Shown in pieces: positions 8,769 through 16,635 of a stretch of 64,000 bases of DNA (position 1 is its first letter; each line of letters opens with the position of its first letter). A model generated the notes under the pieces. That model did no database searches. It was not told the DNA's origin and saw only the letters and a list, made by a program, of their open reading frames with translations. The translations under genes and the position numbers were made by a program. The stretch is from positions 1 to 64,000 of the forward strand of contig CAKTUI010000009.1 of the NCBI GenBank assembly GCA_934621385.1, written 5' to 3'. This DNA comes from an uncultured Kiritimatiellota bacterium (lineage in GTDB: Bacteria; Verrucomicrobiota; Kiritimatiellia; RFP12; UBA1067).

Positions 8769-9397
8769 TCGTGGGGTATGCGCAAAGCACGCTTAAAAGA
8801 GGCGTCACACTTGTTACGGCCCAGTTTGGAAGTGTAGCGGCAGACGAGTATAAACTGGAAGGGCTGACACCGACCGGGCCAGATGTAATCGACAATGTTT
8901 ACATCGATCGCTTTGACGAATATGGTGCTCCTATTCACACATACTATTGGACCGATTTCGGTGATGGTCCTTGTTGGTCCGAAGATCTTGAGACAAAGGC
9001 GGAGAATGTCACCTTTTCCCCGGGAGAAGCGTTCTCCGTGACCGCAGGATCGGAAGCCCAGGGGCTTCAGAGTTCGGGCTCTGTTCCTCGGATGGACATC
9101 GCCTTCCAGCTTCGTTCTGGCGTTTCTCTTTGTGGCAACCCCTTTCCTGTGAGACTGCCAATTGGAAACATTCTGCCTTCGGGAAATGAAGTAATTGATA
9201 ATGTTTACATTGACACATTCAATGAGTTTGGCGCACCTATCAATACTTACTATTGGACCAATCTGGACGAGGGCCCAAATTGGTCGGCCGATCTTGAGAC
9301 AAAGGCGGAAGATGTCACCTTTGACCCTGGCGAAGGGCTTTCCATTACAGGTGCAAGTGAAGACCAAATCATCACCTTCTCAGTTCTCGAATTCTAA
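8732..9397 (+). CDS. IVGY-family protein (copy 2), start uncertain
   Basis: The frame holds S-I-V-G-Y and two repeats of about 100 residues, each with V-I-D-N-V-Y-I-D, Y-Y-W-T and D-L-E-T-K-A-E. I place the start at ATG 8732, which aligns with GTG 11510 of copy 3; an AGGA lies close upstream. No signal peptide results, unlike copy 1. The leader is one base longer here, so a continuous frame through it would differ from the other copies. The gene is followed by PEP gene 2 after 65 bp. Its function is unknown, and it may be a silent cassette. Confidence 0.6.
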   Translation: MPRPLGPGRAESIVGYAQSTLKRGVTLVTAQFGSVAADEYKLEGLTPTGPDVIDNVYIDRFDEYGAPIHTYYWTDFGDGPCWSEDLETKAENVTFSPGEAFSVTAGSEAQGLQSSGSVPRMDIAFQLRSGVSLCGNPFPVRLPIGNILPSGNEVIDNVYIDTFNEFGAPINTYYWTNLDEGPNWSADLETKAEDVTFDPGEGLSITGASEDQIITFSVLEF

Positions 9398-9462
9398 TTT
9401 TACAAGTTGACGGCAAAGGGTCGTCAGCTAATGTAAGTCAAACAAAAAGGAAAAGGAATAAA

Positions 9463-10017
9463 ATGAAGAAAGTCATGCTAATGCTTTCAGTGGCCTGCAT
9501 TGTGGCCGCTGCACAAGCCTCAAGTTTCAAGTGGTCTGCAACTAGTATCTACAACGGATCCGGATCTCAGTCAACCATGGAGTCTGGCGTTGCATACATC
9601 TTCTGCGTAAACGATATAGCGCAGAACGATCTGTTTGAAGCCGTCAAACAGGATGGCCTTTCTGCCCTTACAGACAAAGCCGCGTCAAGTATGGCTGTAA
9701 GCGGAGGAAAGATTGCCGTTGGCTCATCCCTGTTCGAATATGGCAAGAGTGGAACAACCTATGACTTTTATTTCGCCATCCTTGACACGGCACACAATCA
9801 AATCTATTTCTCGAACATCAAGGAAAAGCAAGTCGCCAAAGTTTCTCCGCAAGTTACATCAGTCATCTTTTCGAGGCAGGGATCCGGATCGGACGCATTT
9901 GCAACATCCGAAGGCTTTCAGGGTGCTGGCGCATGGTCTGCCGTCCCCGAGCCGACGAGCGCGATGCTGCTCGTCCTCGGCGTCGCCGCGCTGGCCCTCC
10001 GCCGCAAGCGCGCCTAA
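9463..10017 (+). CDS. PEP-CTERM surface protein 2
   Basis: A 184-residue protein with a good ribosome site (AAGGAA), a signal peptide (MKKVMLMLSVACIVAAAQAS) and the C-terminal sorting signal VPEPTSAMLLVLG followed by LRRKRA. The mature region starts F-K-W-S-A-T, is otherwise distinct from its paralogues, and contains Y-D-F-Y-F-A-I-L-D, a strand motif also seen in PEP3 as Y-D-L-Y-F-V-I-L-N. It lies downstream of IVGY2 in the same orientation. It should be exported and anchored in the outer envelope by an exosortase encoded elsewhere. Confidence 0.88.
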   Translation: MKKVMLMLSVACIVAAAQASSFKWSATSIYNGSGSQSTMESGVAYIFCVNDIAQNDLFEAVKQDGLSALTDKAASSMAVSGGKIAVGSSLFEYGKSGTTYDFYFAILDTAHNQIYFSNIKEKQVAKVSPQVTSVIFSRQGSGSDAFATSEGFQGAGAWSAVPEPTSAMLLVLGVAALALRRKRA

Positions 10018-10034
10018 TCGAAACCCATAGCCAA

Positions 10035-10081
10035 GGAAACAGAGTGCCGCGCCCTCCCGGGTGCGGCACTCCTGTTTCCTC
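10035..10081. terminator. Bidirectional terminator between PEP2 and the Fic gene
   Basis: Long inverted repeat: AGGAAACAG...CTGTTTCCT outside, GTGCCGC...GCGGCAC inside. Its core is almost the reverse complement of the hairpin at 18337-18376, which follows PEP5. Confidence 0.8.
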
Positions 10082-10105
10082 GTCTTCAGAATCCGCTCGA
10101 CATCC

Positions 10106-11278
10106 CTACCGGATTCCGCCGCCGTCCGAGGCGTCCTTGAAGATTTCCAAATACCTGCCGAATGTGAATATGCGGTTGCGGCGGCGATCGTTTGACAGGA
10201 GGAGGTGCCCGTCCCGCAGGAGAAGTTTCACCGCACTGTTAACGGCCTGGTAGTCAAGGCCGGTGGCGCCGGCAATTTCGTTCACCGTCGTGCAGGGCCG
10301 CGAGTACAGGTGATTGAAGACGGCCTGCAGGCGGGCGCCTTTTGCGCCCCTCCCCATGCAGTACCTCCCAATTTCATCACGGAGCGAAAAAATGCGCTGG
10401 AATGTCTCGTACCCCCTCAGCGAGGTCTGCTCGACGGCCCTAAGGAAGAAGAGGATCCACTCCCCGAGGGCGTTTTCAGACCGTGCGCGAGAGAGGCCCT
10501 CGTAGTACTCCTCCCTGTGCGACTCAAGGTAGGAGGAGATGTAGAGGGAGGGGTACCTCAACCTGCCTTTTGATATGAGGTAGAACGGTATCAGCAGGCG
10601 GCCGATTCTCCCGTTTCCGTCAAGGAAGGGATGGATTGTCTCAAACTGGTAGTGGCTGATGGCGCACCTAATCAGGTCGGGGACCATAATCTCGTCATTG
10701 TGCCAGAACTTCTCAAGATCGGCGAGCAACCCGGGGAGGCATTCGGCGGACGGCGGAACGTATCTCGCCGTCCTGATCGAGTAGCCCCCGACCCAGTTCT
10801 GGGATCGGCGGATCTCCCCCGGCATCTTGTCCTTTCCCCGCACACCCCGCAGGAGCGTCTCGTGTGCGCCACGAAGCAGCCTCATGGATAGCGGGAGGGT
10901 TTCAAGCTGGCGGATGGAGTCGGTCATCGCCAGCACATAGTTGTTCACCTCCCGCCAATCGTCCCTCCGCTCCGCAGCGATGGCCTCCTCCGGCAACACG
11001 GCCTCCTGTATTTCGGTGTGGGTTCCCTCAATCCTGCTTGAGGAGCTCGCCTCCCGGAACACGTGCATCTGAATGAAGAGGTTCATGTCCGGGACGAAGC
11101 GGGATGACGCGTCAAGTGCCGCGAGGGCGGCCCCGGCGGAATCGAGCGCCATGGTGATGCGCTTTGACTCCCACGCCCAGTCGAGATTGACGGGGGATGG
11201 GATGAAATAGCGGTACTCATAGCCCGTTCCGTAGGTTCCGGAGACAAAGTCCTCGATTCGTTTTCCTTCCTGGTTCAT
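10106..11278 (-). CDS. Fic-domain protein with C-terminal winged helix
   Basis: The Fic signature HPFLDGNGRIGR lies at about residues 216-227. An inhibitory-helix motif SSRIEG at about 80-85 matches class II Fic proteins, which block their own AMP transfer. The C-terminal 80 residues look like a winged helix (DYQAVNSAVKLLLRDGHL). The product would modify target proteins, probably by AMPylation of Tyr, Ser or Thr. I chose ATG 11278, giving 390 residues, close to the family norm; an in-frame start at 11338 would lie inside the palindrome at 11312-11331. It is a lone gene between two IVGY-PEP pairs, typical of accessory DNA. Confidence 0.9.
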   Translation of the reverse strand: MNQEGKRIEDFVSGTYGTGYEYRYFIPSPVNLDWAWESKRITMALDSAGAALAALDASSRFVPDMNLFIQMHVFREASSSSRIEGTHTEIQEAVLPEEAIAAERRDDWREVNNYVLAMTDSIRQLETLPLSMRLLRGAHETLLRGVRGKDKMPGEIRRSQNWVGGYSIRTARYVPPSAECLPGLLADLEKFWHNDEIMVPDLIRCAISHYQFETIHPFLDGNGRIGRLLIPFYLISKGRLRYPSLYISSYLESHREEYYEGLSRARSENALGEWILFFLRAVEQTSLRGYETFQRIFSLRDEIGRYCMGRGAKGARLQAVFNHLYSRPCTTVNEIAGATGLDYQAVNSAVKLLLRDGHLLLSNDRRRNRIFTFGRYLEIFKDASDGGGIR

Positions 11279-11311
11279 GGCATCAATATTATCAAATCCA
11301 GTCCGGAAAGT

Positions 11312-11331
11312 CAACAACGGACGCGTTGTTG
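11312..11331. promoter_or_regulatory. Palindrome upstream of the Fic gene
   Basis: CAACAAC, 6 bp, GTTGTTG: a perfect 7-bp inverted repeat 34 bp before the Fic start. Suits an operator, perhaps for the Fic protein's own winged helix. Confidence 0.5.
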
Positions 11332-11462
11332 TCCGCATTCGACAAAACCAACCATAGTAAGCCCGTTATTATCTCCCCAGAGAATACGACTTCGGATATT
11401 ATTGATTTAGTTTGATTTTAATAATAGCGTCCTTGCTCCACGGACATGGGACGCCGGTTCCA

Positions 11463-11540
11463 CTGCACTTTACTGCACGGGCGCGGCACTTCGGGAGGGA
11501 CAGGACGCCGTGCCCGCTGGCCACGGCCGCGCCGAAAGCA
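11463..11540 (+). repeat. Conserved leader of IVGY copy 3
   Basis: Same opening as the copy 2 leader: CTGCACTTTACTGCAC then GCGCGGCACTTCGG. It is 77 bp from the first word to the IVGY codons. Confidence 0.75.
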
Positions 11541-12181
11541 TCGTGGGGTATGCAAAAAACAAGCTCCAAAATGGCATGACCATCGTCACTTCACAATTTA
11601 ACAGCATTGGCAAGAATGGAAAATTCAACATCTCAAGGCTTGTCCCAAGTGCCTATGGGACATCCTTTTACCAGACGGATTCCTACGGGTTCCCTCAGTC
11701 TACATACACATGGACGGATTGTGGCGGACCGGATTGGGACACTCCGAATGTGTGGGTCGACGGCTCGAATGAGATTGTCGCGTCCTTTGAGTTTGATGTC
11801 GGTGACGGGCTTGTTGTCCTCGGCTCTGCCAACACAGACGAAATTCAGTCCTCTGGAAATGTTGCGCAAGAGGATGTGGTTTTTGAGTTGTGCAACGGCA
11901 TGACATTTGTTGGAAACCCCTTTCCCTCGCCTGTAGTGGCACGGGAACTGACCCCAAACGCATACGGTGTCGCCTTCTACAAAGTTGACTCATATGGGTT
12001 CCCACAGGCCACCTACACATGGACGGATTGCGGCGGGCCAGACTGGGATACGCCAAATGTCTGGGTTGACGAATCCAACGAGATTATCGGCGATAACATT
12101 ACGATTGGGTCCGGAGAGGGTGTCTGCATCTTGGGTAGTTCCGACACGGACACGATCACCATCCCCGCTCCAGAACTGTGA
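11510..12181 (+). CDS. IVGY-family protein (copy 3), GTG start uncertain
   Basis: A 223-residue frame starting at GTG 11510 with GGGAGG upstream, then S-I-V-G-Y and two repeats. Each repeat contains Y-T-W-T-D-C-G-G-P-D-W-D-T-P-N-V-W-V-D. The frame is open back to a TAG near 11411 and would encode T-A-L-Y-C in the leader, but no better start exists there. It has no signal peptide. Cysteines in the repeats suggest an extracellular, disulfide-bonded fold if it is exported. It is followed by PEP gene 3. Confidence 0.6.
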   Translation: MPAGHGRAESIVGYAKNKLQNGMTIVTSQFNSIGKNGKFNISRLVPSAYGTSFYQTDSYGFPQSTYTWTDCGGPDWDTPNVWVDGSNEIVASFEFDVGDGLVVLGSANTDEIQSSGNVAQEDVVFELCNGMTFVGNPFPSPVVARELTPNAYGVAFYKVDSYGFPQATYTWTDCGGPDWDTPNVWVDESNEIIGDNITIGSGEGVCILGSSDTDTITIPAPEL

Positions 12182-12285
12182 TTAATTTGCTGTCATGCAT
12201 CGGGTATGGCGGCGGAAATGGCGACGGCGGATGTCCCCGTCTGCTCTCGCCAACTAATCAAAGGGGAATAAGCAAAGGAAAAACA

Positions 12286-12828
12286 ATGAAAAGATTAATA
12301 CTGTCCATCGCGTTGGTCTGCGTTGCGGCTGTTGCTCAAGCCGCAACGGCGAGCTGGAAGGCCTTAGGTGGCAATATGTTCCTTGGGAACGGAACGGACA
12401 AGTTCACGGGAACGGCGTATGTGTTCGCGTCGTCGATTATCTCGCAGTCAGATCTCTACGGTGCGCTCGCCAACTCCGGATACGATGTGGCTGGCAACGC
12501 TGCAGGTATCCTTGCCTTTGCCAACGGGGCCGTCAGCACCGAAGGAAATACTTTCACCTTCGGAGAGGCGGGGAGGAACTACGACTTGTATTTCGTGATT
12601 CTGAACGGTGACGATGTGTACTTCTCAAATGTCTTGGCGGACAAGCTGGCACTTAATCCGCCAAATCAGCAAATCCTGTCGTTCGCTTCCCAGGCTGGCT
12701 CAAAGAATCCCGTCTCTGGCGAGGGATTCCGTGGGGCGGGCGCATGGTCGAACGTTCCCGAGCCGACGAGCGCGATGCTGCTCGTCCTCGGCGTTGCCGC
12801 GCTGGCACTGAAGCGTAAAAACGTCTAA
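12286..12828 (+). CDS. PEP-CTERM surface protein 3
   Basis: The start at 12286 has AAAGGA upstream and gives a signal peptide (MKRLILSIALVCVAAVAQA). A longer frame from 12178 would hide it. The 180-residue product ends VPEPTSAMLLVLG plus a hydrophobic stretch and LKRKNV. The middle (YVFASSIISQSDLYGAL, YDLYFVILN) resembles PEP2 more than PEP1. It lies about 100 bp after IVGY3 and before a strong terminator, completing an IVGY-PEP unit. Predicted to be exported and anchored by an exosortase. Confidence 0.88.
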   Translation: MKRLILSIALVCVAAVAQAATASWKALGGNMFLGNGTDKFTGTAYVFASSIISQSDLYGALANSGYDVAGNAAGILAFANGAVSTEGNTFTFGEAGRNYDLYFVILNGDDVYFSNVLADKLALNPPNQQILSFASQAGSKNPVSGEGFRGAGAWSNVPEPTSAMLLVLGVAALALKRKNV

Positions 12829-12854
12829 TTGGAATCATAAGATTCACATTCGGA

Positions 12855-12886
12855 GGCCATCCTTTGACAGGATGGCCTTCTTGCTT
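12855..12886 (+). terminator. Terminator after PEP-CTERM gene 3
   Basis: GGCCATCC, 7-base loop, GGATGGCC, then TTCTTGCTTT. Confidence 0.85.
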
Positions 12887-12909
12887 TAAGTTCCTTTCCA
12901 ATCGTATAA
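12881..12909 (+). promoter_or_regulatory. Promoter of the tyrosine recombinase
   Basis: TTGCTT at 12881, 18-bp spacer, TATAAT at about 12905-12910, 33 bp before the chosen start. The -35 overlaps the T-run of the preceding terminator. Confidence 0.6.
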
Positions 12910-12941
12910 TTCGCCTTTCAAATCAAAAAGAAAGGCAGTTC

Positions 12942-14066
12942 ATGGCAAGAGAAAAAGGAATGGGAAACCTCCAATTGGAAAAAAGTGGTCGCTGGACGAT
13001 GCGTGTCAGCTTGAACGGGAATCGATTCTGCCGTTCAACACGAACAAAGGACAAGAATCAAGCGGAGCAAATGCTGATGCGATTTCTCGCCCCTCTGGGT
13101 TTAGGTGAACACCGCCTTCCCTTGGCGGAGGTCTGGAACGCCTATGTCATATCCCCGGACAGGAACGAACTCGCCCCTGCGACCCTGAACGCGAAACGCG
13201 TCGTTTGGATGCATTTTGCCCGCTGGATGGAACACAATCATCTTGAAGTGGGCGATCTTGCCGGCATAACGCATGAGGCAATCGGAGAATACCTCGCAAC
13301 GCTTCGCGCCAACCTCTGCGGGTCGACCTACAATGGGCGCGTCTGCATCCTGCGCGAAATATTCCGAACACTCGCCCGCAAGGCGGGAATCGTCGACGAT
13401 CCGTGGGCGGGCGTGAAGTTGCGCCCCGACGACAGCAGAAGTCGCCGTGAACTAACCACCGATGAACTCAAGCGACTTCTTGACGCGACAAAAACATACG
13501 ATGAAATGCTATCTTCCCAGGCGAATAAGGAAACGCATGAGTGGCAAACGCTTTTCCTCATCGGCATTTATACGGGCTTACGCCTCGGGGACTGCTGCAC
13601 CTTGGACTGGTCCAGCGTCAGTTTGACGCATGGTGTCATCCAACTGATTCCATCAAAGACAAAACGACACGCCCATGGACGACCTATAACGATCCCAATT
13701 CATCCGTCGCTTGGGCGGCAATTACTGTCAGGCGGGCAAATGCCACCACGCGAAGGACCTGTCATTCCCTCCATCGCGGCACTTTATCGCGCCGGACGGC
13801 ACAATATCAGCAGTCGTCTCTCTGAAATCTTCAAGTTGGCCCACATCACGACATCTGTCCGAATCGAAGGACGGAAAAACCGCACACCCATTGCGACATT
13901 CCACTCGTTGCGCCATACGTTCGTCTCAATGGCCGCCAATGCTGGCGTGCCACTTCATTTGGTGCAATCCATCGTTGGGCACGAATCAACGGCCATGACG
14001 CGGCACTATTATCACGAAAGCATTGATTCGCTTCGGCGAGCGGTAGAGGCTATTCCAACCTTCTAA
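12942..14066 (+). CDS. Tyrosine recombinase (phage-type integrase)
   Basis: The start at 12942 has AAAGG upstream, giving 374 residues. An N-terminal arm-like region (residues 8-45) precedes a SAM-like core-binding domain (about 60-155) and the catalytic domain. The catalytic set is complete: R214 in TGLRLGD, Lys near 239-241, H321-x-x-R324 in HSLRHTF, H347 in GHES, and Tyr at 356-357 in RHYYH. It should cut and rejoin DNA through a phosphotyrosine link. It lies at the centre of the repeat-rich region with its own promoter, so it is the obvious candidate for moving or reshuffling the cassettes. That role is inference. Confidence 0.93.
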   Translation: MAREKGMGNLQLEKSGRWTMRVSLNGNRFCRSTRTKDKNQAEQMLMRFLAPLGLGEHRLPLAEVWNAYVISPDRNELAPATLNAKRVVWMHFARWMEHNHLEVGDLAGITHEAIGEYLATLRANLCGSTYNGRVCILREIFRTLARKAGIVDDPWAGVKLRPDDSRSRRELTTDELKRLLDATKTYDEMLSSQANKETHEWQTLFLIGIYTGLRLGDCCTLDWSSVSLTHGVIQLIPSKTKRHAHGRPITIPIHPSLGRQLLSGGQMPPREGPVIPSIAALYRAGRHNISSRLSEIFKLAHITTSVRIEGRKNRTPIATFHSLRHTFVSMAANAGVPLHLVQSIVGHESTAMTRHYYHESIDSLRRAVEAIPTF

Positions 14067-14146
14067 TTGCACAGAGTCGTCATTGTAGGCACACCTCTCG
14101 CATCATCTTGAGGAACAGCGACAATTTGGAAGAAAGTGTCGCGCTT

Positions 14147-14184
14147 AACGCCAAAGCGACGAATTAATCCGCCGCTTTGGCGTT
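14147..14184. terminator. Bidirectional terminator between recombinase and B3
   Basis: AACGCCAAAGCG and CGCTTTGGCGTT, 12-bp perfect stem with a 14-base loop. Serves the two convergent genes. Confidence 0.75.
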
Positions 14185-14185
14185 C

Positions 14186-15001
14186 TCACTTCCCACGCTT
14201 CGGGTCGAACTCGATTTTCATCGGCTCGGAGGGAATGGCATGAACCTTCTCCCAGATCGCCTTTTGGTATTCGTTCGTCGGAGCCGCCGCCCATCCCTCT
14301 TGGACAGCCACCGAGTAGGGAATACGACGTGCTTTCTTGACGCCAAACCGTTTCCAAAGCCCTTGCATCCGCGCCATATTCATAGGTTGAATATATGGAT
14401 GAGTATTCGCATCAAGTTCGTCAAGTGAGTAATAGGGTTGCATCACATCATTGTCCTGAGGAGAGAAGCCTAATCCGCCCACAAAGCCGATTGCGCGCCA
14501 AATTTCCTTTGCAACACGAGTTTCACAGATGACGCGGTCACTTCCACCCATAAGCTTATCAGCGTTCACAATCCCAATGCGCTCTTCTGGGAAAACCGAG
14601 AGAGCCGGCAAGTCATTGATGTCCTCAATGACAACGACAACAAGCAAGGGACTCTTTTCCAGCATTTTTGCCTGGGCGAACTCAAGCGGACGCATTCCAT
14701 CCCTCTTTTCTTTGAGGATGGCACAGTCAAGATGCGTTCCAAGTCTGTAAAGACGAGCCACCTCGTCTATCGTGAGCGTTGGCTTTGCCCGAGTATCAAC
14801 AAAGAGGGCAATCGGTCCCTCGGCCGCCTGCGTGATGAACCCGCCCGTTTTCCGCATGACCCGCTCATCCCGGGCCTTGTACTGCTCAAGCGTGTACTTG
14901 CCGTCCATTGGGATCGGCTTGCCTGTGACCGGGCTGACATACTCCTCGGCAAAGGCGGAAAATGTAGCCAAGCCAAGCATCACCAAGATTCGAATGTTCA
15001 T
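14186..15001 (-). CDS. Family B secreted protein (copy 3)
   Basis: The start at 15001 has AGAGG seven bases upstream and gives a signal peptide (MNIRILVMLGLATFSAFA). The 271-residue product has RKTGGF after the N-terminal region, echoing QKTGGY of copy 1. It ends with GWAAAPTNE...EPMKIEFDPKRGK. It comes 28 bp after the family A gene. The middle differs strongly from the other copies, while the last 35 residues are near identical, which suggests a fixed interaction surface or sorting tag at the C-terminus. Confidence 0.7.
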   Translation of the reverse strand: MNIRILVMLGLATFSAFAEEYVSPVTGKPIPMDGKYTLEQYKARDERVMRKTGGFITQAAEGPIALFVDTRAKPTLTIDEVARLYRLGTHLDCAILKEKRDGMRPLEFAQAKMLEKSPLLVVVVIEDINDLPALSVFPEERIGIVNADKLMGGSDRVICETRVAKEIWRAIGFVGGLGFSPQDNDVMQPYYSLDELDANTHPYIQPMNMARMQGLWKRFGVKKARRIPYSVAVQEGWAAAPTNEYQKAIWEKVHAIPSEPMKIEFDPKRGK

Positions 15002-15029
15002 CTCCGTACCTCTCTTTTCTTCCTCAGTT

Positions 15030-15917
15030 TCACTGTTCGCCTTCGCCAAGCGCAGCCTTTACATGAGGCGGCAGCCTGAACGGTCTGAGTCCCTTTTGTG
15101 TCATGAGCGCATTTGCTGCCTGCACCATTTCCTTCGCTTCCCGAAGTCTTCCCTGCTTGTAAAGGGTCATGACTTCTCTCAAGCACATGGCGTTCGCTTC
15201 GCGGCTCTTTCGCTCGTAATTTGCAAAATCCATGACAAACTCATCAAATGAGCCGCCTTCGTCCATATATTGAAGTGCAGCACGACGCATTGCGTCATAG
15301 GCTTTGAGCTGCTCCTTCTCCTCTTCCGTCTCATCGCCAATTGGCGAACGCTCACGCGTGAGGTAGTCCCGCACCTCGGACGGATCAAGGCCCGTCAGAA
15401 AGGCAGGGATAAATGACTTACCTTCAACCGCCAATGCAAGGAAATTGCCCTCAAAGGCCGTGTTGAAGAGTTTGCGCGGCGTGACATCCTTGAAATTGCC
15501 GAGATGGTCGCACTCGTACAGGTGACCGTGAGAGTATACCCTGCGAATTTCGCCCTCCTTTGGAGCAGGGAAGGTCAAGATTCGGCCGTCGGGCAGTTGA
15601 AGTGTCCCCGGACGCTTAACAAAGGTTACCTCATGAGTCTTTTCCTGTTTTTCGGGTTCTTTGCTTTCTGTGGAGGCATTTGACTCAATCTTTGGCTTCA
15701 CCGATTCGATTAGCGCGGGCTGTTCAATAGCGGGGGCGGGAGCATTTTCCGGAACACGAGAGGCATGGGGGCGCAGAACCATCCATATCCCTGCTCCAAG
15801 CGCAAATAGAAGGGCGATACCGCCAACGACAAGAAAAGTGCCGCATTGAGGAGATTTCGTCCCCCTCCTCTTAGTTAAGTGAACCTCTTCCTTCTGATTT
15901 GAACCATTCCACGCCAT
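15030..15917 (-). CDS. Family A membrane-anchored protein (copy 3)
   Basis: The start at 15917 has GAGGA seven bases upstream and gives MAWNGSNQK, the family tip. A membrane helix at about residues 27-48 is followed by a Pro/Glu/Lys-rich linker, a small beta region (LPDGRILTFPAP, HGHLYECDHLGNF) and a long charged helical part ending KGLRPFRLP. The 295-residue length fits its paralogues at 237-1109 and 5462-6304. It lies downstream of PEP4 and its terminator, the same order as copy 2 (IVGY, PEP, A, B). Its function is unknown. Confidence 0.7.
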   Translation of the reverse strand: MAWNGSNQKEEVHLTKRRGTKSPQCGTFLVVGGIALLFALGAGIWMVLRPHASRVPENAPAPAIEQPALIESVKPKIESNASTESKEPEKQEKTHEVTFVKRPGTLQLPDGRILTFPAPKEGEIRRVYSHGHLYECDHLGNFKDVTPRKLFNTAFEGNFLALAVEGKSFIPAFLTGLDPSEVRDYLTRERSPIGDETEEEKEQLKAYDAMRRAALQYMDEGGSFDEFVMDFANYERKSREANAMCLREVMTLYKQGRLREAKEMVQAANALMTQKGLRPFRLPPHVKAALGEGEQ

Positions 15918-15961
15918 TTCATGTTCCTCAGACAATCACAACACAATTCACATATTAAACC

Positions 15962-15994
15962 AAAAGGCCCGCCCGCACATGCGGACGGGCCTTT
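15962..15994 (-). terminator. Terminator after PEP-CTERM gene 4
   Basis: AAAGGCCCGCCCGC...GCGGACGGGCCTTT. Almost the same as 6355-6383, showing that copies 1 and 4 of the IVGY-PEP-A-B block share this part too. Confidence 0.8.
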
Positions 15995-16027
15995 GCAGAA
16001 TATTCCACTTATATTTGCCGCGATGGA

Positions 16028-16573
16028 TTATTTCTGCTTGCGACGGAGGGCCAGCGCGGCAACACCGAGAACGAGCAACATGGCACTCGTCGGCTCAGGA
16101 ACGGCTGCGCCGTAATCCTTCCAGTTCGCGGCATCGTTCGCAAGAGAAGCCACATTGCCTGCGCCAAACAAAACAGCACCAGTGGTTGGCCCCACCGTCT
16201 TCGTCTGGCCGCTTTTGCCTGAAATGAGCAAATACTGACTTTCACCAGCAGTCGGCGCGGCACTGTTGAAAACAATGGTGAATGCAGTGTAGGTTCCAGC
16301 ATCAAGTGTCTTGCCTGAAGATGTTACGCCAACATTGGCAAAACCATTTGCAGCGACCTTGCCATTCCCGAACACATACGAGGAGAAATCCTCGCCAGCA
16401 TCCAGAAGTGCAGTCACCGTGGCAATATTCGCAACGCCATTCTGCCCAACAACGAAGACATAGTAACTGTCTCCGGCATAATTGCCAAGCCCTGCATGCG
16501 ACCAGCCTACAGAGGCGGCCCCTGCATACATCGTTGCGCAAATTATCGCAACGGCAAGAATAATTTTCTTCAT
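16028..16573 (-). CDS. PEP-CTERM surface protein 4
   Basis: The start at 16573 has AAGGAAAA upstream and gives a signal peptide (MKKIILAVAIICATMYAGAAS). The 181-residue product ends VPEPTSAMLLVLG, hydrophobic stretch, LRRKQK. The mature part contains YAGDSYYVFVVGQ and Y-T-A-F-T-I-V-F-N. The C-terminal 25 residues are almost the same as in PEP1-3 and PEP5, while the centres are mostly unalike. It follows IVGY4 by about 60 bp. Confidence 0.88.
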   Translation of the reverse strand: MKKIILAVAIICATMYAGAASVGWSHAGLGNYAGDSYYVFVVGQNGVANIATVTALLDAGEDFSSYVFGNGKVAANGFANVGVTSSGKTLDAGTYTAFTIVFNSAAPTAGESQYLLISGKSGQTKTVGPTTGAVLFGAGNVASLANDAANWKDYGAAVPEPTSAMLLVLGVAALALRRKQK

Positions 16574-16635
16574 TTTTGTTTTCCTTTTTCTTTCGCACAC
16601 CATCCAACCCCATGCTGGACAGTCTACAAATTAAC

